The notes under the pieces are model-generated. The model was given only the letters and a program-made list of their open reading frames with translations. It ran no database searches and had not been told where the DNA came from. The translations under genes were made by a program, and so were the position numbers. A stretch of 64,000 nucleotides of DNA from Pedobacter steynii (GTDB lineage: Bacteria > Bacteroidota > Bacteroidia > Sphingobacteriales > Sphingobacteriaceae): positions 62,001 to 126,000 of the forward strand of contig NZ_FNGY01000010.1 of assembly GCF_900103665.1 (NCBI RefSeq), written 5' to 3'. Of the stretch, positions 59,475 to 64,000 are shown one piece after another (positions within the stretch are counted from its first letter, which is position 1; each line of letters begins with the position of its first letter).

Positions 59475-59957
59475 ATGGATTACACTTCAGAACAATCAGC
59501 GGGCATAGCAGCAATCGGTGCTGTTGGTGGGATTATTTATCTTGCTCTCGTTGTACTTATTATTGCGTCATTATGGAAAGTCTTCACGAAGGCTGGAAAA
59601 CCAGGTTGGGCATCACTTATTCCTATTTACAACATTATTGTCCTTCTTGAAATCATTGGCAAACCAACCATCTGGATTCTTTGGATGTTGATTCCTTGTG
59701 TAAATATTTACTTCGGAATCTGGGCAATGAATCTGCTAAGCAAGAGTTTTGGTAAAAGTGAAGGCTTTACTGCAGGATTGATCCTGTTACCTATCGTATT
59801 CTATCCTATATTAGGATTTGGAGATGCAAGGTATTTAGGTCCAGCATCAGCAGAGGCACAACAAGGCTTTCCTGGCACCAACAATCCATTTGGAACGAAC
59901 AACCCGTTTGGAACAAATGATCCGTTTAATAAACCTCCAACCACACCACAAGCTTAA
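59475..59957 (+). CDS. DUF5684 membrane protein with NPFG repeats
   Basis: A 160-residue membrane protein of the DUF5684 type: three or four hydrophobic helices (about 13-36, 45-60, 62-82, 97-112) around the family core FTKAGKPGWASLIPIYNIIV and LLEIIGKP. The tail carries three six-residue units of the form NPFGTN / DPFN encoded by near-identical 18-base repeats (about 59876-59930). Function unknown. The next gene starts at once after the stop. Confidence 0.85.
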   Translation: MDYTSEQSAGIAAIGAVGGIIYLALVVLIIASLWKVFTKAGKPGWASLIPIYNIIVLLEIIGKPTIWILWMLIPCVNIYFGIWAMNLLSKSFGKSEGFTAGLILLPIVFYPILGFGDARYLGPASAEAQQGFPGTNNPFGTNNPFGTNDPFNKPPTTPQA

Positions 59958-59969
59958 TTGCTGGTGTTG

Positions 59970-60302
59970 ATGATATACCTGTTATCCGCCTGGTCTTCTT
60001 TTTTAGATCAGGCGGATAATTTTTTTCTGACCTGCCCATTTAAATACCTGACTGGTTTTGACTGCCCTGGTTGCGGTTTTCAACGGTCTTTTCTTGCATT
60101 GATGCAAGGCAATATGGAGGAAAGCTTCCATTTATACCCACCAACGGTTCCTTTGTTGATCACTTTCATAGTTGGCCTGAGCGCAAATTACCTGAGTAAA
60201 GGAAACAGCGATAAACTGATTAAAGTACTGTATTTAATTACGGGCTCCATCATCATGATCAGCTATTTCTTCAAAATTTTTTCTCCTCATACACATTCCT
60301 GA
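59970..60302 (+). CDS. DUF2752 membrane protein
   Basis: A 110-residue protein with the DUF2752 signature CPFKYLTGFDCPGCGFQRSF, whose Cys residues may bind metal, and two C-terminal hydrophobic helices. Function unknown. ATG 59970 is preferred over the TTG 59958 that abuts the previous stop. Likely one operon with the DUF5684 gene. Confidence 0.87.
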   Translation: MIYLLSAWSSFLDQADNFFLTCPFKYLTGFDCPGCGFQRSFLALMQGNMEESFHLYPPTVPLLITFIVGLSANYLSKGNSDKLIKVLYLITGSIIMISYFFKIFSPHTHS

Positions 60303-60365
60303 ACCCGGAAGAGAAATAGGTTGTTCGTACAAATCCATAAGGAGCGCTTTCGCGTAAATGTATTT

Positions 60366-61085
60366 ATGATCAAAATTCCTATTTTAATTCTGGCATTAAT
60401 GGTATTATTGGCCTGCCAAAAAGATAGTTTTAAAATGACGACAAATACCAGCCCTACCCTGAATACCAAACCAAAAAATGAGATTTCTTATTTAGCAATC
60501 GGTGATTCTTATACGATTGGAGAAGCAGTTCCCCTGCAAGGTGGCTTTCCTTGTCAGTTGACCACAATTTTAAAAGATAATGGACTTGATGTGGGTACGC
60601 CTCATATTATTGCTAAAACCGGATGGACAACAAGTGAATTACAGGAAGCGATAAAAAAAGCAAACCTGAATGAGAAGTTTACTGTGGTTACACTGCTGAT
60701 TGGCGTAAACAATCAATACCGGGGTGAATCGAAGGAAAGGTACCGTAAGGAGTTTAAGGAACTCCTACAAACAGCCCTCGGTTTTGCCAATGGAAATAAA
60801 GCAGGGGTATTTGTGGTTTCTATTCCGGATTGGGGCCTTACTCCTTACGGATTGGAAAGTGGTAGAGACATTCCCTCCGTCAGTTCAGATATTGATGCTT
60901 TTAATGCCATAAATAAAGAAGAAACACTTTCGCAGGGGCTCAGCTATACGGACATTACGCCTGGCTCCCGACTAGTGGCCTCAGATAGAGAACTGATTGC
61001 TTCTGATGGATTACATCCCTCTGCAAAAATGTATCAGGAATGGGCAGTTCAACTGGCACCCGCCTTGATTAAGGCATTGAAATAA
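60366..61085 (+). CDS. SGNH/GDSL-type esterase lipoprotein
   Basis: Predicted lipid-anchored hydrolase of about 239 residues. A lipoprotein signal ends at C17 (LLACQ). SGNH blocks: I with the catalytic Ser (AIGDSYTIGE), III as LLIGVNNQYRG, and V with Asp and His (SDGLHPSAKMY). It would hydrolyse ester bonds in a lipid or acylated glycan; substrate unknown. ATG 60366 starts the signal peptide; the longer frame opens upstream at 60321 on TTG or a non-signal sequence. Confidence 0.9.
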   Translation: MIKIPILILALMVLLACQKDSFKMTTNTSPTLNTKPKNEISYLAIGDSYTIGEAVPLQGGFPCQLTTILKDNGLDVGTPHIIAKTGWTTSELQEAIKKANLNEKFTVVTLLIGVNNQYRGESKERYRKEFKELLQTALGFANGNKAGVFVVSIPDWGLTPYGLESGRDIPSVSSDIDAFNAINKEETLSQGLSYTDITPGSRLVASDRELIASDGLHPSAKMYQEWAVQLAPALIKALK

Positions 61086-61808
61086 TTAGTCAGACTGAGA
61101 AGTTAAATGATTGTAATCTTTGATAACGGTGGTTAGAAAGTTAAGCTCGTTCATCCCCTGAGGAATACTGAGAGATAAATGTTCGGCCACCTTTGCAGAC
61201 ATGTTGTAAATCAGGTCCGCATTGGATGTTTTATAATAGGTGAGAACCACCTCATGCATGAGCTCGATATCGTGGTCAGTCAACAAGTCTGCATTCTTGA
61301 AAACAGGAGTATATTCTTCCTCCGTTGGATGAAAAGCAATGTGTTCAAGGTTGGTTCTTGGAACGGTCTTAATCAGCGTAGTTCCAGCTACCATATCGCC
61401 TATTCTTTGCTTGTTTTCTGATACGGCTACTGCTATTAAGCCACCAATCTGGGCAGTCAGTGCAAAATCGACCAATCGGAACAACCAGCGGATAAAATAT
61501 TGGCCAATGCTCGCCTGAGCCCCATCGATGCTGATGACTTTGATCTTCATCAACCTTTTTCCTAAACTCTGTCCATTCATAAAGACTTCACAGATGAGGT
61601 TGTAAAAAACATAAAAGGCAGCTAGCGCAATTATAAGTACGGTAAGAACAGTCTCCGGACCTGCTAAAAGGCCGAAAACCATAACTAATATATATACTCC
61701 AAAAAAGGCAGCCAGGTCAATGAGCCTTGCAGCAATTCTCTCCCCTAATCCGGCCACCGGATAATCGATGTCTACATGCTGACTAGTGTTTACCTTAATT
61801 GTTTCCAT
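61086..61808 (-). CDS. RDD family membrane protein
   Basis: A 240-residue protein with the RDD domain, about three helices, starting at GERIAARLIDLAAFFGVYIL, and a C-terminal soluble part of about 90 residues. RDD proteins are of uncertain function. It is divergent from the SpoIIM-like gene, and this head-to-head order starts the conserved Bacteroidota cluster. ATG 61808 (METIKVNT) is chosen over the TTG at 61835. Confidence 0.9.
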   Translation of the reverse strand: METIKVNTSQHVDIDYPVAGLGERIAARLIDLAAFFGVYILVMVFGLLAGPETVLTVLIIALAAFYVFYNLICEVFMNGQSLGKRLMKIKVISIDGAQASIGQYFIRWLFRLVDFALTAQIGGLIAVAVSENKQRIGDMVAGTTLIKTVPRTNLEHIAFHPTEEEYTPVFKNADLLTDHDIELMHEVVLTYYKTSNADLIYNMSAKVAEHLSLSIPQGMNELNFLTTVIKDYNHLTSQSD

Positions 61809-61892
61809 AAGATCAAATATAATATTGATGTTCAAATTATTATTGTAAAATTGTTTTTTGTCGCTATTTTACAGAAAATTTGATCTTCATTT

Positions 61893-62852
61893 ATGAGAGA
61901 GGCATTGTTTGTTAAACAGAATTCTGAGAAATGGAAGCGTTATGAACAAATGCGTACGGAAAATTCAGATGAACTGGCGGAGCGCTTCATTGACATTACC
62001 AATGATCTGGCTTATGCAAACACTTTTTACCCTAAATCAAAGACTACGGCTTATCTCAATGGCCTGGCGGCGGTTTTACACCAGTCTATTTATAAAAATA
62101 AAAAAGAAAACAGCAACCGGTTTATTACCTTTTGGAAGACGGAACTGCCGGTTTTGTTCTATACCTATCGCAAACAATTACTGTATTCCCTGCTGTTCTT
62201 TCTTCTTTCCGCATCAATAGGAGCCCTTTCTGCGAAGTATGATGATTCATTTGTGAGACTGATCCTTGGGGATGGTTATGTGAACATGACAAATGAAAAT
62301 ATCGCAAAAGGAGATCCGTTCGGCGTATATAAACGACAGGGAGAAGTGGAAATGTTCCTGATGATTGCCGCAAACAATACTTATGTGTCTCTGCTCATGT
62401 TTGTCAGTGGAATTTTCCTTTCCATTGGTCCTGTCTTTTTCATGTTAAGAAATGGAGTGATGATCGGGGCCTTTGAATATTATTTTTTTAGTAAGGGTTT
62501 AGGCGCGGAATCCGTACTGACTATCTGGATTCATGGAACATTGGAAATCTCAGCCATCATTATCGCCGGTGCTGCGGGGTTGGTTTTGGGTCACGGTCTG
62601 CTTTTTCCTAAAACATATACCCGATTTCAAGCTTTCAAAAACAGCGCTAAAGACGGAACAAAAATCGCTTTAGGGCTGGTCCCAATCATTTTGGTTGCTG
62701 CCTTCTTTGAAGGTTTCATTACCCGCCATACAGAAATGCCGCTTTTACTCAGCATCAGTATCCTGGCAGGATCCCTGTTCTTTATCATCTGGTACGTGAT
62801 CCTATATCCATCAAAACTTCATAAACGCCATCAAACTATAGAAAATGCCTGA
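61893..62852 (+). CDS. Stage II sporulation protein M-like membrane protein
   Basis: A 319-residue protein of the SpoIIM family: a cytoplasmic start (1-90), then five or six hydrophobic helices with the family core LMFVSGIFLSIGPVFFMLRN and WIHGTLEISAIIIAGAAGLV. The organism does not sporulate; in Bacteroidota this family always sits in the RDD/DUF4129/MoxR cluster and its role there is unknown. It overlaps the next gene by 8 bases. Confidence 0.9.
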   Translation: MREALFVKQNSEKWKRYEQMRTENSDELAERFIDITNDLAYANTFYPKSKTTAYLNGLAAVLHQSIYKNKKENSNRFITFWKTELPVLFYTYRKQLLYSLLFFLLSASIGALSAKYDDSFVRLILGDGYVNMTNENIAKGDPFGVYKRQGEVEMFLMIAANNTYVSLLMFVSGIFLSIGPVFFMLRNGVMIGAFEYYFFSKGLGAESVLTIWIHGTLEISAIIIAGAAGLVLGHGLLFPKTYTRFQAFKNSAKDGTKIALGLVPIILVAAFFEGFITRHTEMPLLLSISILAGSLFFIIWYVILYPSKLHKRHQTIENA

Positions 62853-63714
62853 AAACCTGGAATTCAAAAAACTCAGAGAGTTCGGAGAGATCATCAACGA
62901 TATGTTTTTGTTCATCAAACAGAACTTTAAAGCTTTGTTAAAAGTATTTGTCTATTTCAGTGGAATCTTCCTCCTGGGATCAATCATAGCTGGAATCTAC
63001 CAACAAATAGGAATGCAAAGAGCACTCATATCCAGTGATAACCCCTTTTCCATGTTGGGGAAGATATTTAATGTTAATTATTTCCTCGTCATACTCTTCA
63101 ACATGGCAAGCTACACGGCGATGAATGTTTCCATTCTGAGTTTCATAGCTGTTTATATAAGAAAGGGAAATGTTGCCCCCAGTTTAGAGGAGGTCTGGTC
63201 TTATTTTAAGTTCTATTTCTTTAGAGTGTTGGGAAGCGGGGTTTTAATCGGCCTTTTCTGTGTGCTTTGTTTTCTTTTCTTTTTGATTCCCGGATTCTAT
63301 GTGATGCCCGCGATGATGCTGTTCTTTCCAATCATGGTTTATGAAAATGCCAGTTTTGGTTATTCCTTTGAACGTGCATTTAAATTGGTCAAAGGACATT
63401 GGTGGATTACTTTTGGAACGATACTGATCATTTACTTTATTACTTTGGCCAGCCAGTCAATGGCCTCTCTTCCCGCACTCGTTTTTACTTTTGTGAGTGC
63501 ATTTACTGAAGGAGCGAAGGGTTTGAGTAATACGGCAATTATCATCTCTACCACTGTGCAATATGTATGTCAGGTATTTATGATTATCCCGCTTGTGGGC
63601 ATTTCTATTTGTTATTTTAACCTCGTAGAACGATTGGATAGTACAGGATTAATGGACCGTATCGGTCAGATGGGTGCATCAAAAGAACCTTTCAATACCC
63701 CGGAAGAATATTAG
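62845..63714 (+). CDS. Multi-pass membrane protein of the RDD/DUF4129 cluster
   Basis: A 289-residue integral membrane protein with about six hydrophobic helices (near 38-55, 85-110, 130-160, 200-225, 235-260). DUF4013-like features are weak; I cannot assign a named family firmly. It lies between the SpoIIM-like and DUF4129 genes with an 8-base overlap upstream and a 1-base gap downstream. A shared membrane complex is inferred. Confidence 0.75.
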   Translation: MPENLEFKKLREFGEIINDMFLFIKQNFKALLKVFVYFSGIFLLGSIIAGIYQQIGMQRALISSDNPFSMLGKIFNVNYFLVILFNMASYTAMNVSILSFIAVYIRKGNVAPSLEEVWSYFKFYFFRVLGSGVLIGLFCVLCFLFFLIPGFYVMPAMMLFFPIMVYENASFGYSFERAFKLVKGHWWITFGTILIIYFITLASQSMASLPALVFTFVSAFTEGAKGLSNTAIIISTTVQYVCQVFMIIPLVGISICYFNLVERLDSTGLMDRIGQMGASKEPFNTPEEY

Positions 63715-63715
63715 C

Positions 63716-64000
63716 ATGCGGAGGCTTTTTCTAATCTTTATGCTCATTACTGCCACGGTCAGTGGCTTTCCTGCTCCTTTGTTGCAAAAGCCTGTCCGGA
63801 AGCAGGTTGGGAATGACAGCAGCAAAGTGATCTTGCGTAATTTTGATGCGGAAAAGATGAAGGCGTATACGGAGCAGTCAGAATTCAGGTATAAGGAAAA
63901 GCCACCTGATCAGGATAGCTTATGGGCCCGGTTCTGGCGCTGGTTCTGGAATTGGTTCTCAGAAGTTTTAGAGAATAAGACATCCGGGACTTTTATCAAA
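63716..64000 (+). CDS. DUF4129 domain-containing protein (N-terminal part, cut by window edge)
   Basis: First 95 residues of a protein starting MRRLFLIFMLITATVSGFPA, a signal peptide. After it comes FDAEKMKAYTEQSEFRYKEK and a Trp-rich stretch (WARFWRWFWNWFSE), the usual entry to DUF4129 proteins, whose transmembrane and C-terminal parts lie beyond the edge. It follows the previous stop by one base. Position in the cluster supports the call. Confidence 0.75.
   Translation, partial: MRRLFLIFMLITATVSGFPAPLLQKPVRKQVGNDSSKVILRNFDAEKMKAYTEQSEFRYKEKPPDQDSLWARFWRWFWNWFSEVLENKTSGTFIK

Noticed and set aside
61893..62852. Evidence for sporulation
   Set aside because: SpoIIM-like proteins are widespread in non-spore-formers, and the gene context is the RDD/DUF4129 cluster.

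Overview
The window comes from a member of the Bacteroidota, most likely the Sphingobacteriaceae (Pedobacter or a close relative). Lineage-typical content supports this: a SusC/SusD pair with its own ECF sigma and FecR anti-sigma factor, GLPGLI, DUF4197 and DUF3127 proteins, carboxypeptidase-like regulatory domains on surface proteins, TonB C-terminal domains fused to regulators, and promoters that fit the Bacteroidota -7 consensus TAnnTTTG. The genus is inferred. No rRNA, tRNA, CRISPR array or intact insertion sequence was seen. Most of the window looks like ordinary chromosome.

Layout. 1-5331: 5' part of a DEAD-box helicase, a DUF4197 protein, a VWA-domain protein and, divergent from it, an ECF sigma factor with a mosaic membrane anti-sigma factor. 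5404-8238: phosphate transport (PiT plus PhoU-like DUF47) and a PhoR-like kinase, with 11-bp-spaced repeats at the promoter. 8273-10967: HD hydrolase, XRE repressor with a large palindrome, RlmL-like methyltransferase, DUF3127 protein. 10968-11614: gene-free stretch with an 11-bp tandem repeat. 11615-17719: RprXY-like two-component system, convergent with a GLPGLI protein and an outer-membrane barrel protein. 17965-26646: sigma/anti-sigma/SusC/SusD/sulfatase nutrient-uptake locus. 26898-31719: PIF1-like helicase, dapF, degP. 31936-35420: succinate dehydrogenase sdhCAB. 35514-37873: BlaI/BlaR1-like pair. 38065-39633: M28 peptidase. 39661-40360: gene-free stretch holding an inverted-repeat-bounded segment. 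40361-44274: ABC exporter with a small membrane peptide, divergent from a LytS/LytTR pair. 44282-51857: lipid and housekeeping genes (plsC, Nudix, outer-membrane receptor, thioredoxin-like, clpS, fabH-like, 2,4-dienoyl-CoA reductase-like SDR, enoyl-CoA hydratase). 51868-57359: tandem pair of about 895-residue surface proteins. 57446-61085: dcd, phosphopantetheinyl transferase, lipB, small membrane proteins, an SGNH lipoprotein. 61086-64000: RDD / SpoIIM / membrane protein / DUF4129 cluster running off the right edge.

How parts may work together. Envelope regulation recurs: two ECF sigma/anti-sigma pairs, four histidine kinases and a BlaR1-type sensor protease. The most useful non-coding signal is a direct repeat TGTTAAA-N3-TGTTAAA found before the RprXY-like operon, before the adjacent outer-membrane gene and between dapF and degP; it predicts an envelope-stress regulon. 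Other candidate operators are a PhoB-type repeat before the phosphate operon, ACTAA-N4-TTAGT dyads before blaI, and a 42-bp palindrome before the XRE gene. Many start codons were moved downstream from the longest reading frame, where that frame opened on TTG and an ATG beginning a signal peptide or conserved domain followed.
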